DNA of 64,000 bases from Halobacteriales archaeon QS_9_68_17. GTDB lineage: Archaea; Halobacteriota; Halobacteria; Halobacteriales; Natronoarchaeaceae. Below, in pieces: positions 51,869-61,169 of the stretch. Location of the stretch: positions 1 to 64,000 of the forward strand of contig PXSA01000041.1 in assembly GCA_003023565.1 (NCBI GenBank), given 5' to 3'. The first letter of the stretch is position 1, and every line of letters begins with the position of its first letter. The position numbers were made by a program, and so were the translations under genes. The notes beneath the pieces are model-generated. The model did no database searches. It saw only the letters and a list, made by a program, of their open reading frames with translations, and was not told the DNA's origin.

Positions 51869-53032
51869 ATGCGAAGTTTTCGCATCGGCTCCCTGTTCGG
51901 GATCCCGATCGAACTCGACCTCACGTTTCTGGTCGTGTTGCCGCTGTTCGCCTACCTGATCGGGGTACGGATCGAAGTGATCTCCGGACCGCTCAACGAG
52001 TTCTGGAACGCCGGGATCGCGACCGATGCGCTCACCGCGGGCGCGACCCCCTGGATCATCGGGACTGTCGCCGCGGTCAGCCTGTTCGTCGGCGTCGTCC
52101 TCCACGAACTCGGCCACTCGCTGACGGCCATGCGCTACGGCTACCCGATCGACTCGATCACGCTGTGGATCTTCGGCGGCATCGCCTCGTTCACCGAGAT
52201 GCCCGAGGACTGGAAACAGGAGCTACAGATCGCCATCGCGGGGCCGGTCGTCAGCCTGCTCGTCGGCGCGGCGTGTTACGTCGGGTTCCTCTTCGTGCCG
52301 GACTCGTTCGACGCCGGGCGGTTCGTGCTCGGCTATCTCGCTCTCCTCAACGTCGTCCTCGCGGCGTTCAACATGCTTCCCGGGTTCCCGATGGACGGGG
52401 GGCGCGTCCTCCGGGCGCTGCTGGCGCGGACCCGACCGTACGCCCGCGCGACCCGGATCGCCGCCGAGGTCGGGAAGGGGTTCGCCATCCTGATCGGGCT
52501 GTTCGGGCTGCTCAGCTTCCGGATCCTGCCCGTCGGCATCGCCTTCTTCATCTACATCGGCGCGTCCAGCGAGGCCCAGCAGGTGACGATGAAGGCCGCC
52601 TTCGAGGGCGTCTCGGTCCGGGACCTGATGACGCCCCGCGAGGACCTCCACGTCGTCGAGCCCCGCACCTCCGTCGCCGAGCTGATAGGCCGGATGTTCT
52701 CGGAGCGCCACACCGGCTATCCCGTCGTCGACGACGGGGAACTCGTCGGTCTGGTCACCCTCGACGACGCCCGCGAGGTGCCGGAGATCGAGCGCGACGC
52801 CTACCGGGTCGAGGAAGTGATGACCCGCGATCTCACGACCGTCACGCCCGACACCGACGCCATGACCGCGATCAACGAGATGCAGGACACGGGGGTCGGC
52901 CGCCTGCCCGTCGTCGACGAGTGGGGCGACCTCGTCGGCCTCATCTCCCGGACCGACGTGATGACCGCGTTCAACATCATCCAGTCCAGCGGATCGCTCG
53001 AACCCGCCCGGCGGACGGGGCTGTCCGACTGA
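51869..53032 (+). CDS. M50-type membrane metalloprotease with two CBS domains
   Basis: A 387-aa site-2-protease-like enzyme. Zinc motif HELGH at residues 79-83 is in a membrane helix, and the second zinc ligand lies in LPGFPMDGGRVLRALL near residue 172. Transmembrane segments fill residues 10-240. The C-terminal part (250-375) holds two CBS domains (VRDLMTPREDLHVVEPRTSV and VMTRDLTTVTPDTDAMTAIN), which sense adenine nucleotides and control the protease. It would cut membrane-bound regulators in the bilayer. Confidence 0.9.
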   Translation: MRSFRIGSLFGIPIELDLTFLVVLPLFAYLIGVRIEVISGPLNEFWNAGIATDALTAGATPWIIGTVAAVSLFVGVVLHELGHSLTAMRYGYPIDSITLWIFGGIASFTEMPEDWKQELQIAIAGPVVSLLVGAACYVGFLFVPDSFDAGRFVLGYLALLNVVLAAFNMLPGFPMDGGRVLRALLARTRPYARATRIAAEVGKGFAILIGLFGLLSFRILPVGIAFFIYIGASSEAQQVTMKAAFEGVSVRDLMTPREDLHVVEPRTSVAELIGRMFSERHTGYPVVDDGELVGLVTLDDAREVPEIERDAYRVEEVMTRDLTTVTPDTDAMTAINEMQDTGVGRLPVVDEWGDLVGLISRTDVMTAFNIIQSSGSLEPARRTGLSD

Positions 53033-53111
53033 CGTTCCGGCGACCCGTTTACCGCTTCCCCGCCCCGGTCCGTTCCGGTTCCTGCTCGTGCCGTCACCGC
53101 GAGCCGATCCC

Positions 53112-53490
53112 ATGGACCGCGACGTGGTCCACACCGCGCTGTGGGAGTCCGACATCGACGAGACGATCGACTTCCCCGTCGGGGGACCCGGCCTCGATCG
53201 CAACCGGTCGTTCGAGAGCGGCGGCGTCGAGAACGCGTACGTCGGCGGTGTCGACGGCGAGTTCCGGTTCAAGCACGACCCCGAGGGCGACCGGCCCCGG
53301 CGGATCCGCTCACGTCGCCGTCGGCGTCGAGAGCGCCGTCGGCGTCGAGAGCACCGACGACGCCTCCGAGCGACTGGTCGACCGCCGTGACCCGCCGGTC
53401 GAGGAAGAACCGATAACGACGGGCGACATCGGCGTCCGCGTCGCGTTCGTCGAGGACTCGAACGTAGTCGAACTCGTTGAGGAGCCGTAG
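53112..53490 (+). pseudogene. Decayed glyoxalase/VOC-fold gene
   Basis: From ATG 53112, MDRDVVHTALWESDIDETID and NAYVGGVDGEFRFKHDPEGD read in one frame, then after about 53300 sense moves to another frame, SAHVAVGVESAVGVESTDDA and GVRVAFVEDSNVVELVEEP. The C-terminal 'DPNGY' loop residues expected for VOC proteins are missing, and an 18-base duplication is present. It therefore appears truly decayed rather than mis-sequenced. Confidence 0.6.
53317..53352 (+). repeat. 18-bp tandem duplication
   Basis: GCCGTCGGCGTCGAGAGC at 53317-53334 is followed directly by an exact copy at 53335-53352, inside the decayed glyoxalase gene. Confidence 0.8.
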
Positions 53491-53571
53491 CCCCGCCCGC
53501 CGACGGGTACTATATATCCCTCCGGAGCGGGCATAGCAACGGTCATTTCCCTGCCGCACGCAGCCGCTGGT

Positions 53572-53994
53572 ATGAGCAACGACACGGTGCGGTTCGGGTT
53601 CGTCTGCGTCCGGAACGCCGGCCGGAGCCAGATGTCGACGGCCTTCGCCGAGCGCGAGCGAGACCGCCGCGGTCTGGGCGACCGCGTCGAGATAGTCACC
53701 GGCGGCACCGACCCGGCGGACGAGGTTCACGACGAGGTCGTCGAGGCGATGCGAGAACTGGATATCGACCTCGCCGGGCGGACGCCGCGCGAGGTGTCGA
53801 CCGCCGAACTCGACGCCTGCGACGCCGTGGCGACGATGGGCTGTTCGACGCTCTCTCTCGACGCCGACGTCCGCGACTGGGCGCTCGACGACCCGGACGG
53901 GGAGAGCCCCGAGCGAGTCCGCGAGATACGGGACGAGGTCGAGCGGCGAGTGGCGGCGCTGTTCGACGAGTTCTTCGGGTCCGAGTCGGCCTGA
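53572..53994 (+). CDS. Low-molecular-weight protein phosphatase/arsenate reductase-like
   Basis: A 140-aa protein of the LMW-PTP fold. The phosphate loop is CVRNAGRS with C12 and R18 (C-x5-R), followed by QMSTAFAERERDRRG. VTGGTDPADEVHDEV and MGCSTLSLDADVRDWALDDP carry the conserved C-terminal acid. ArsC and tyrosine phosphatase members are hard to separate; the three-residue insert VRN and lack of a second pair of cysteines leave the choice open. No ars operon is linked. Confidence 0.85.
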   Translation: MSNDTVRFGFVCVRNAGRSQMSTAFAERERDRRGLGDRVEIVTGGTDPADEVHDEVVEAMRELDIDLAGRTPREVSTAELDACDAVATMGCSTLSLDADVRDWALDDPDGESPERVREIRDEVERRVAALFDEFFGSESA

Positions 53995-54062
53995 GACGGC
54001 CTGAGACCACGCCGGGACCGTCCGGCACAATCTACAAGTCTCGTGGCTCCGTTCGTCGGCAG

Positions 54063-54842
54063 GTGTACGACTTCCACGTCCACTCGAACTACTCGGACGG
54101 CCGGTTCCTCCCGTTGATGGTCCGGGCGGCGGCCGAGGCGGGCCTAGACGGGGTCGGCGTCGCCGACCACTGCATCGTCTCCGGCCGCGAGGCGACGGAC
54201 GACACCCGGACGAAGTTGGGGTTCAACCTCGACCGCACCTACGAGCGCCGGCGACGCGGCATCGAGCAGGTGCGCGAGTCGGTCGACATCGCGGTGTACG
54301 ACGCGGTCGAGATGAACTATGAGCCCCGCGACGAGGCCGCGGTCCGGGAGTTCCTCGACGGGGCCGGCTTCGACTACTCGATCGGGAGCGTCCACGAGGT
54401 GCAGGGGCTGAACGTGCAGGACGCCTCGAACTTCCGCGGCATGAGCGACGACGAGCGCGACGCCGTCGTCGACGCCTACTTCGATAGCCTCGTCGCGCTC
54501 GCGGCGTCCGAACTGTTCGATATCGCGGCCCACCCCGACCTGCTGGAGCGGGTCGACCCGCTGCGCGGCCGGGCGACCGAGGACCACTACCGACGCGCCG
54601 CGCGGGCCTTCGCCGACTCGCGGACGGTGCCGGAGGTAAACGCCGGTCGCGCGCTCCGCGACGAAGCGGTCGTCCACCCTTCGTCGACGTTTCTGGACGT
54701 ACTGACGGAACACGACGTCCCGCTCACCGTCGGCACGGACTCGCACGCCCCCGACGAGATCGGCGAGCGCGCGGCGTTTCTGGAGGAGTTCGTCGGCGAG
54801 CGCGGTATCGACCCGACCGGCCCGCCGTCGCTCGACGCGTAA
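54063..54842 (+). CDS. PHP-domain phosphoesterase
   Basis: A 259-aa enzyme of the PHP/histidinol-phosphatase type. Metal ligands: H5 and H7 in DFHVHSNYSDG, H38 in VADHCIVSG, H in SIGSVHEVQG, H in DIAAHPDLL and D/H in TVGTDSHAPDEIG. The start is GTG at 54063, chosen because the first His-x-His is only four residues in, as the family requires. Role could be histidinol phosphate or another phosphomonoester; no his operon is nearby. Confidence 0.9.
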   Translation: MYDFHVHSNYSDGRFLPLMVRAAAEAGLDGVGVADHCIVSGREATDDTRTKLGFNLDRTYERRRRGIEQVRESVDIAVYDAVEMNYEPRDEAAVREFLDGAGFDYSIGSVHEVQGLNVQDASNFRGMSDDERDAVVDAYFDSLVALAASELFDIAAHPDLLERVDPLRGRATEDHYRRAARAFADSRTVPEVNAGRALRDEAVVHPSSTFLDVLTEHDVPLTVGTDSHAPDEIGERAAFLEEFVGERGIDPTGPPSLDA

Positions 54843-54859
54843 CGGTCCTCGCCGCGGCG

Positions 54860-55276
54860 GTGTACCGGTTCGACCGCGAGCAGAACGCCCTCTCCTCGAC
54901 CGCCGTCTCGGAGTCGGTGCGGTCGCTTCTCGGGCCGCTGCCGGCGTTCACCCTCGACCGGCGCAGCGCCGTGACCCGGGCGTTCGTCGAGGAACGGACG
55001 AAGCGACCGGGAGGCGTCGATCCGCCGCGCACGCCGGGCGAGTCGCTCCCGGAGTTCGGGGACTACGTCAGCGCGAGCGAGAAGGAGCGACTCACCCGCC
55101 GGTTCGCCGAGTACTACGACATAGACCTCTCGGGGACGACCGTCGCGGTACAGGGGGCGCGTCGGCGCGAACGCCGCGTACGTCGTCGCGCTGAAGCGCA
55201 TCGGCGCGGCGAAGGCGGCGCGCGGTCTCCGGCTCTGGCCGAGCAGTCCGGACCGACACCGCGTTCGAACCCCGGG
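54860..55276 (+). pseudogene. Broken gene with unknown product
   Basis: From GTG 54860 the frame gives YRFDREQNALSSTAVSESVR, AFTLDRRSAVTRAFVEERTK and FAEYYDIDLSGTTVAVQGA, all protein-like. Just after, about 55158, the sense moves to another frame, NAAYVVALKRIGAAKAARGL and RLWPSSPDRHRVRTPGYRSV, which runs antisense into the ABC permease. It seems to be a frame-shifted and truncated gene. No family recognised. Confidence 0.4.
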
Positions 55277-56509
55277 CTACCGGAGTGTTTCCCCCGGCGT
55301 CGCCGCCCGGTTCACGAGCGCGCTGATCGCCAGCGCGGCGACCCCGCTCACGACCACGCCCAGCGCCGCCCCGCCCGCGACGACGCGCGGCGGCGTGCGG
55401 ACCAGCCCCTCGAACCCGACGAGGGCGGCGACGACCTCGTTCAGGACGTGCGCGGCCGGGAGGGCGACGGCGACGCCGAGCGCGCTACCCAACACCCCGA
55501 GCGACAGCGCCCAGACCGTCGTCGTCCCGACGACGGTCCGCGAGGACCACCCGAGCGCCCGGAGCACGCTCAGTTCGCGGCGCTGCCGGTAGACCACGGC
55601 GACCATCACGTTCGTCGTCAGCGCCAGTCCCCCGACGACGGCGAGCACGACGAGGCTGACGGCGCTCGCGATCACGACCGCCTGATCGCCGAGGATCGAC
55701 CGGATCTGCTCCTGGTTGGTCCGGACCGTGTACTCCGGGTACTCCGCTTCGAGCGCGGCTTTCACCGCCTCGGGGTCCTCGCCGTCGGCCACGTCGACCG
55801 TGATGAACGTCGCCCGGTCGGCGGCCGTCGACCCGGTCACCTCCTGCAGTTCGCTCAGGTGCATCGTCACCGTCGGCGTGCCGAGGAAACGCGAGTACGT
55901 CGGCGAGATGCCGACGACGGTGAACTCGTGTTCCCGCGCGGTCCGGATCGTCCCGCCGACGGACAGCGTGTCGCCGACTGAGACGTTGAACCGGGCGGCG
56001 GTCCGGCGGTCGATCACTATCTCGTGGGTCATCGGCCCGTCGTACGTACCGTTCGCGTAGTGGACGTCCCGCCGCTCGATCGCTTGCCCCTCCTGGATGG
56101 TGACGGACGGCCCCCTCGCGGGCGCGCCCGCGCCCACGTGCGTCTCGAACTCCGACCCGTTCGCGCTGACGTACACCGACTGGAACGCCATCGGGACCGC
56201 GGTCCGTACGTCGTCGCGGACCCCGACGGCGTCCGACACCTCGTGGGCGTCGACGACGGTGTTCTCGATGCCGCCGACGGTGCCCGGCGACAGGCGGACC
56301 GGCCCGCCCGTCACCCAGAGGTCGCGGTCGGCGGCGTCGAACTTCGCCTCGCCGGTCGCGAGGACGCCGACGCCGACGCCCGCAAGCACCGTCGTCGCGA
56401 CGACGGCCAGCGCGATACCGACCGCGGCGAGGGCGGTGCGGCCGGGGTCGTGGGTCAGTTGCGCGCCGGCCACGCCGAGCATCGCCCGGACCCGGCTGAG
56501 CCGGCTCAT
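55277..56509 (-). CDS. FtsX/LolC-type ABC transporter permease
   Basis: A 410-aa membrane protein of the MacB/FtsX permease family. One helix near residue 25-50 (LAAVGIALAVVATTVLAGVG), a large extracellular MacB-like domain (about 55-280) and three C-terminal helices (VVIASAVSLVVLAVVGGLAL, VWALSLGVLGSALGVAVALP, VVAGGAALGVVVSGVAALAI). Such proteins form complexes that move lipoproteins or peptides or drive proteolysis, powered by an ABC ATPase that is missing here. It overlaps the upstream permease by four bases. Confidence 0.85.
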   Translation of the reverse strand: MSRLSRVRAMLGVAGAQLTHDPGRTALAAVGIALAVVATTVLAGVGVGVLATGEAKFDAADRDLWVTGGPVRLSPGTVGGIENTVVDAHEVSDAVGVRDDVRTAVPMAFQSVYVSANGSEFETHVGAGAPARGPSVTIQEGQAIERRDVHYANGTYDGPMTHEIVIDRRTAARFNVSVGDTLSVGGTIRTAREHEFTVVGISPTYSRFLGTPTVTMHLSELQEVTGSTAADRATFITVDVADGEDPEAVKAALEAEYPEYTVRTNQEQIRSILGDQAVVIASAVSLVVLAVVGGLALTTNVMVAVVYRQRRELSVLRALGWSSRTVVGTTTVWALSLGVLGSALGVAVALPAAHVLNEVVAALVGFEGLVRTPPRVVAGGAALGVVVSGVAALAISALVNRAATPGETLR

Positions 56510-57645
56510 CGACCGAGCACCTCCGCCGGGCGCGCCCGATAGCTGAGATAGACGGGGTACAGCGACGCGACGAGACCGACCACGACGGCGAGTCCGATCC
56601 CGTAGGGGACGAGCAGGGGGTCGAACGTCGCAACGGTCGACCCCTCGAAGTACGACGCGGCGAAGCGGTTCGTCGCGGCCACGCCGGCCGCCCCGACGAG
56701 GACGCCCAGCGCGCCGCCGAGGACGGCGACGGTGAGCACCTCCGAGAGGACGACGACCGCCCGCGACCGCCGCGAGAAGCCGACCGCCGACAGCAGGCCG
56801 AGCCGCCGGCGGTCGCTCGTCACCTCTAGCCCCATCGTCGTGGCGACGGCGAGCGACCCGACGACGACGGCCGTGACGAACGCCGCGGCAGCGACGGCGA
56901 GCGGCAGGTCGCCCACGTCGCCGGTCGCGACGCCGACATCGCTTCTGGCGACCACGGTCGTCTCCGGATATCGCCCTGCGAGGTCCTCGCGCACGCTCGG
57001 GTCGCTCGTCCGGACGAGCAACTGGTTCGCCTGGTCGCCGTCGGTCGCGCCGGTCGTCGCCTGAAGCTCGCTCAGGTGGACCAGCGCCACGGGGACCGAC
57101 CCCATCCCGCCGCCCTCGCTGGCGGTGACGTTCACGACGGTCAGGCGCTCGTACGCCCCGCCGCGGGTACGCAGGTTCACCGACTCGTTCGCCGACGCGT
57201 TCAGGAGGTCGGCGGCGCTCTCGCTCAGGACGACCTCGTTGGTCCGGTCGCCGTCGGAGGAGCCGTTCGCGTAGAAGGGGTCGCCCGGCGTCATGCCGGC
57301 CGTCGAGACCCCGGCCACCTCGTACCCCTCGCCGGACGGGACGACGCCGACCGCCAGCACGTACTCGTCGGTCCCCGCCGCGGGGTTCTCGAGACCGACG
57401 AACTCCAGCAACACGGGCGTCGCGTACTCGACGCGGTCGTCCGCGGTGATCGACGCCGCCGTCGCGTGGGCGTCGCCGAGGCGCACGCCGTCGGCGGCGA
57501 CGGTCACCGGCGACGCGCCCCGTTCGGGGACGACCCAGTAGTCGACGCCCTCGCTCTGGACGGTCGACTGCCCGGCGAGGCCGAGCGCGACGCCGGACCC
57601 GTTTCCCCAAAGACATGCCACTCGCTCTCGGATTCGGGGTCTCAA
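56506..57645 (-). CDS. FtsX-type permease, N-terminally truncated
   Basis: A frame of up to 379 aa homologous to the downstream permease: GVDYWVVPERGASPVTVAAD, extracellular domain, and C-terminal helices (AVAAAAFVTAVVVGSLAVAT, VVVLSEVLTVAVLGGALGVL, YGIGLAVVVGLVASLYPVYL). The first transmembrane helix and signal are absent: the frame opens MRPRIRERVACLWGNGSGVA, unlike the family's start. Homology seems to begin close to 57600, and the DNA beyond is unrelated, so the gene was probably truncated by a rearrangement. Confidence 0.65.
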   Translation of the reverse strand: MRPRIRERVACLWGNGSGVALGLAGQSTVQSEGVDYWVVPERGASPVTVAADGVRLGDAHATAASITADDRVEYATPVLLEFVGLENPAAGTDEYVLAVGVVPSGEGYEVAGVSTAGMTPGDPFYANGSSDGDRTNEVVLSESAADLLNASANESVNLRTRGGAYERLTVVNVTASEGGGMGSVPVALVHLSELQATTGATDGDQANQLLVRTSDPSVREDLAGRYPETTVVARSDVGVATGDVGDLPLAVAAAAFVTAVVVGSLAVATTMGLEVTSDRRRLGLLSAVGFSRRSRAVVVLSEVLTVAVLGGALGVLVGAAGVAATNRFAASYFEGSTVATFDPLLVPYGIGLAVVVGLVASLYPVYLSYRARPAEVLGR

Positions 57646-57886
57646 ACCTGTGTGAGACGCCCGTCAGACACCTTCCGGAACCCCGATACGTTCGACAGCA
57701 ACAGTCTCGTGTCTGGACGGTACCAACTGGCGTTCGTCCCGTGATATCGCCGAATCGGCGTGACGGACTTTCGGCGACACCCGCGTCGCGCCGAGTCTGG
57801 CGCTCTCGGTATCGCCGTCACGGACACCGTGACTTCCAACGAGTGCGGCCGGGGGTTTCTCGGTCCTGTAGCAAGCATTCGTAGCT
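57646..57886. other. Non-coding region before the carbohydrate locus
   Basis: About 240 bases without a good gene on either strand. It begins at the truncation point of the permease and holds the promoter for the AGE-epimerase gene; T-rich and A-rich patches occur but no clear TATA box within 25-30 bases of 57887. No transposon end is visible by eye. Confidence 0.4.
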
Positions 57887-59089
57887 ATGAGCACCCCCGT
57901 CTACCGCGATCCGTCGTGGTTACGGTCCGAGATCGACGCCATCCTCTCCTTTTACTACCCGACGTGCGTCGACGAAGCGGACGGCGGATTCGTCGCGCAA
58001 CTCGACGAGGAGAGCGGGGCGGTCTACGACAGCGACCCGAAGCATCTCGTCGCGACGAGTCGCTATACGGCGAACTTCTGTCGGGGGCACCGATACGACG
58101 GTCCGGAGTGGTGTCGGTCGATGGCGGAACGCGGCGTCGAGTTCCTTCGCGAGACGCACCGCGATCCCGAGGTCGGCGGGTACGACTGGCTGCTCGAAGG
58201 AACGGAGCCGGTCGACCGACGGCGAGTCTGTTACGGGCACGCCTTCGTCCTCCTCGCATACGCCGAGGCGACCGATGTCGGTATCGACGGCGCACGGGAG
58301 TGTCTCGGCGACGCGTACGACGTGCTCATCGACAGGTTCTGGGAACCGGACCACTCGCTCTGTGAAAGCGAGTACGCGGCCGACTGGAGCGAGGCCGAGG
58401 ACTACCGCGGGCAGAACGCCAACATGCACACCTGCGAGGCGATGCTCGCGGCGTACGAAGCGACCGGCCAGCGGCGATATCTCGACCGCGCCCGCGAGAT
58501 CGCACACGCGATAACCGTCGAACTCGCGCGGGGGAGGGAGGGCCTGCTCTGGGAACACTACACCGCCGACTGGGACCACGACATGGGCTACAACCGTGAC
58601 GACCCGCGCCACCAGTTCCGGCCGTGGGGCTACCAGCCGGGTCACCACGTCGAGTGGGCCAAACTACTGGCCGTCCTCGACCGTCACGCGGACACGGACT
58701 GGGCGCTCTCTCGCGCCCGCGAGCTGTTCGACGCTGCGGTTTCCCACGGCTGGGATCCCGAGTACGGCGGGTTCCACTACACGTTCGACCCGGACGGGTC
58801 ACCGGTCGTCGAGGACAAGTACGGCTGGCCGGTCGCCGAGGGTATCGGGGCCGCGGCCGCCCTCTACGAGCGGACCAACGACGAGAGGTATACGGAGTGG
58901 TACGACCGGTTCTGGGCGTACGCGGGGGAAGCCCTCGTCGCCCCGGGCCGGAACTGGTACCGGAAGCGTACGCGAGACGACGACCCCTACGAGACGGCGT
59001 CGGGGCCGGCAGTCGAACCGGGGTACCACCCTATCGGCGCGTGCGTCGAGTCGATTCGGTCGTTCGAAGCGATCCCGAACGCGGAATAG
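57887..59089 (+). CDS. AGE-family epimerase/isomerase
   Basis: A 400-aa (alpha/alpha)6-barrel protein of the N-acylglucosamine 2-epimerase family, related to cellobiose and mannose 2-epimerases. Segments seen: DADEGGF-like FVAQLDEESGAVYDSDPKHL, ATSRYTANFCRGHRYDGPEW, YGHAFVLLAYAEATDVGI, NANMHTCEAMLAAYEATGQR and GYQPGHHVEWAKLLAVLDRH, with catalytic-type His residues in YGHAF and PGHHVEW. Substrate among aldoses, such as mannose/fructose/glucose, is uncertain. It leads the carbohydrate locus. Confidence 0.88.
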   Translation: MSTPVYRDPSWLRSEIDAILSFYYPTCVDEADGGFVAQLDEESGAVYDSDPKHLVATSRYTANFCRGHRYDGPEWCRSMAERGVEFLRETHRDPEVGGYDWLLEGTEPVDRRRVCYGHAFVLLAYAEATDVGIDGARECLGDAYDVLIDRFWEPDHSLCESEYAADWSEAEDYRGQNANMHTCEAMLAAYEATGQRRYLDRAREIAHAITVELARGREGLLWEHYTADWDHDMGYNRDDPRHQFRPWGYQPGHHVEWAKLLAVLDRHADTDWALSRARELFDAAVSHGWDPEYGGFHYTFDPDGSPVVEDKYGWPVAEGIGAAAALYERTNDERYTEWYDRFWAYAGEALVAPGRNWYRKRTRDDDPYETASGPAVEPGYHPIGACVESIRSFEAIPNAE

Positions 59090-59192
59090 CGCGCAATGCC
59101 GTTCGTTTCACGGCCGTGTGAGCGCGACGGAGGTCTGGCGGCCCCTGAGGCGAGGCGTGCCCTACTCGTCGGGACCGAGGAGTGCGAACGAG

Positions 59193-61169
59193 CTACCACT
59201 GGTCCCGGATCGCGTCCACGGCCCCGTCGGCAAACAGCTCCGGCCGCCGTCGGATCCGCACGCCGTCGTCGGTCGGCACGGGCCTGACGGCCGCTCGCAG
59301 GAACGCGAAGGGAGCGCCGGCGGCCCACGCTTGCGGCGTGCACGCGGCGGGATACTCGATCGGATCGCGGGCGGCATCGAAGCCGCAGTAGAGTTCGGGC
59401 AGGCGGTCGTGTTCGAAGTACGTCGCGGCGTCGAGGACGTCGCTGGCCAACGACTCCGCGGCGTCCGCGTAGCCGTACTCGGAGAGGCCGAGCGCGACGA
59501 GCGAGGTGTCGTGCGGCCAGACCCCGCCGGCGTGGTAGGAGACCGGCGAGTACCCGGCGTCTTCGGGACTCATCGTGCGGAGGCCCCACCCCGACGAGAG
59601 GGGGCCATCGACGAGCGTCTCGACGACGTCGTCGGCGCGCGACTCGGGGATCGTCTCGGTCCAGAGGCAGTGCCCCACGTTCGACGTCACCGCGTCGACG
59701 ACCCGCCCGTCGCCGAGCTTCGCGAGACCGTAGAACGAGCGGTCGGGAAGCCAGAACTCCTCGTCGAACGCCGCTTCGATCTCGCGGCCCCGCTCGGCGT
59801 ACGCCGTCGGGTCCGTGTGCGGTTCGACGTCCGCATCGATCCGATCGAGAAGCGCCGCCCCGCGGTCGAGCGCTCGGGCGGCGTAACCCTGTACCTCGGC
59901 GACTGCGATCCGCCCCTCGGCGGTGTCGCCGTCGGCGAACCGGATGCTGTCCGCGGTGTCTTTCCACGCCTTGTGGTCGAGGATCCCCTCGCCGTTCGTA
60001 TAGTAGACGAAGGGGTCGTCCTCGGTCCCGCGGCTCGTCCGGTATACCCACTCGAGGGCATCGGCGAGCGCGGGAGCGAGTTCCGTGACGAGCGCGTCGT
60101 CGCCGCGCCATCGGGAGAGCTCGTCGAGGAGCGTGACCCAGAGCGGCGTGGCGTCGACGGTACCGTAGTAGGGAGCGTGGGGGATCCGGTCTCTGGTGGC
60201 CAGTTCGCCGTGACGGCGTTCGTGGAACACTTTTCCCGGTCCCTCTTCTCGTTCAGGAACGTCGTCCCGACCGCGGTGGGCGGCGAAATACCGGAGCGTC
60301 CCCTCGGCGAGGGTCGGCGCGACGGCGAGCGTCTGGTGAGCGGCGAGGATGGCGTCGCGTCCGAACGGCGTCGCGAACCACGGCGTCCCGGCGAGGGGCA
60401 CGGGACCGTGTTCGGTCTCCGTGGTCAGGGCAGTCAGATCCGCCGCCGCGCGCTCGAACACGGCGTCGTAGGCAGCGGTTCCGGTCTCGGCCGCGGGGAG
60501 CGAGACGGCTGATGGACGTTCAGGCGGCGACTCAGGGTCGAGCGTCGCGCCGTCGAGGGCGACCGACAGTGGGAGGTCAAAGCGCCCTTGCGGGCCGATC
60601 TCGACGGAGAACACCGCTTCGGTTGGAGAAAGCGCAGCGGGAGTACGGCCGAAACGGACCGTCGATCGCACGTCCGTCGGTTCTCCGTCTGCGGTTTCGT
60701 AGCGGTAGGTCATCGTTACCGCGTCCTCGCGGACCGCCGTGGCGATATCGCGGTCGATACCGCTTCGGAGGCCACGAACCTCGAACAGATCGGCGAAGTC
60801 GGCGTCGAACCGGACGCGCAGGTCGACCGTCCGCTGCGTCGCCGCGTGGTTGTGTACCGATATCGTCTCGGCGTACCCGGCTCCCTCCGAGACGGCCTGC
60901 CGGCGGCACACGACCAGTTCGGTGTGCTTCGCGACCGTCCGCTCCTGGATCTCGTTGACTGCGGACCCGACAGTCGACAGCGTGACCGTCTTCGCGTTGG
61001 AGGCGTCGAGCGTCTCGCCGATCGGCGTCAGCGCCGCGCCGTCGATGTCGACCTCCAGTGTCGAAAGGTACCGCGTATCTCGATGGAAGAGTCCACCCTC
61101 GCCGCCGAGCTCGTTAGGCCCGGACGTCACGAAGAGCGTGTACCCGTCGATGAGCGTCTTTAACGGCAT
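59193..61169 (-). CDS. Glycogen-debranching-type amylo-alpha-1,6-glucosidase
   Basis: A 658-aa protein. The N-terminal glycogen-debranching bis domain (residues 1-260) opens MPLKTLIDGYTLFVTSGPNE and has LFHRDTRYLSTLEVDI. The catalytic (alpha/alpha)6 barrel follows (265-655): LAGTPWFATPFGRDAILAAH with the RD pair, ATPLWVTLLDELSRW, YYTNGEGILDHKAWKDTADS and GVWPHDTSLVALGLSEYG, with its acid likely in the W-K-D-T region. It probably releases alpha-1,6-linked or other glucoses from oligosaccharides. Divergent from the sugar-binding protein gene. Confidence 0.88.
   Translation of the reverse strand: MPLKTLIDGYTLFVTSGPNELGGEGGLFHRDTRYLSTLEVDIDGAALTPIGETLDASNAKTVTLSTVGSAVNEIQERTVAKHTELVVCRRQAVSEGAGYAETISVHNHAATQRTVDLRVRFDADFADLFEVRGLRSGIDRDIATAVREDAVTMTYRYETADGEPTDVRSTVRFGRTPAALSPTEAVFSVEIGPQGRFDLPLSVALDGATLDPESPPERPSAVSLPAAETGTAAYDAVFERAAADLTALTTETEHGPVPLAGTPWFATPFGRDAILAAHQTLAVAPTLAEGTLRYFAAHRGRDDVPEREEGPGKVFHERRHGELATRDRIPHAPYYGTVDATPLWVTLLDELSRWRGDDALVTELAPALADALEWVYRTSRGTEDDPFVYYTNGEGILDHKAWKDTADSIRFADGDTAEGRIAVAEVQGYAARALDRGAALLDRIDADVEPHTDPTAYAERGREIEAAFDEEFWLPDRSFYGLAKLGDGRVVDAVTSNVGHCLWTETIPESRADDVVETLVDGPLSSGWGLRTMSPEDAGYSPVSYHAGGVWPHDTSLVALGLSEYGYADAAESLASDVLDAATYFEHDRLPELYCGFDAARDPIEYPAACTPQAWAAGAPFAFLRAAVRPVPTDDGVRIRRRPELFADGAVDAIRDQW

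Noticed and set aside
51049-53490. Very long plus-strand open frame of about 813 codons
   Set aside because: Most of it is antisense to the cupin gene or out of frame with the M50 protease, both of which have strong family motifs; GC-rich DNA often gives such shadows.
53572-53994. ArsC as part of an arsenic-resistance operon with the ArsA-like ATPase
   Set aside because: The two genes are about 50 kb apart, and no ArsR or ArsB-type gene is nearby.
55277-57616. Single 779-codon minus-strand frame over both ABC permeases
   Set aside because: Its second half is the true permease but the first half is a frame-shadow of the other permease; the ATG at 56509 and the ATGA overlap show two separate genes.
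59193-61169. Trehalase assignment
   Set aside because: The GDE-type N-terminal domain and GRDAILAAH-like motif fit debranching glucosidases better.
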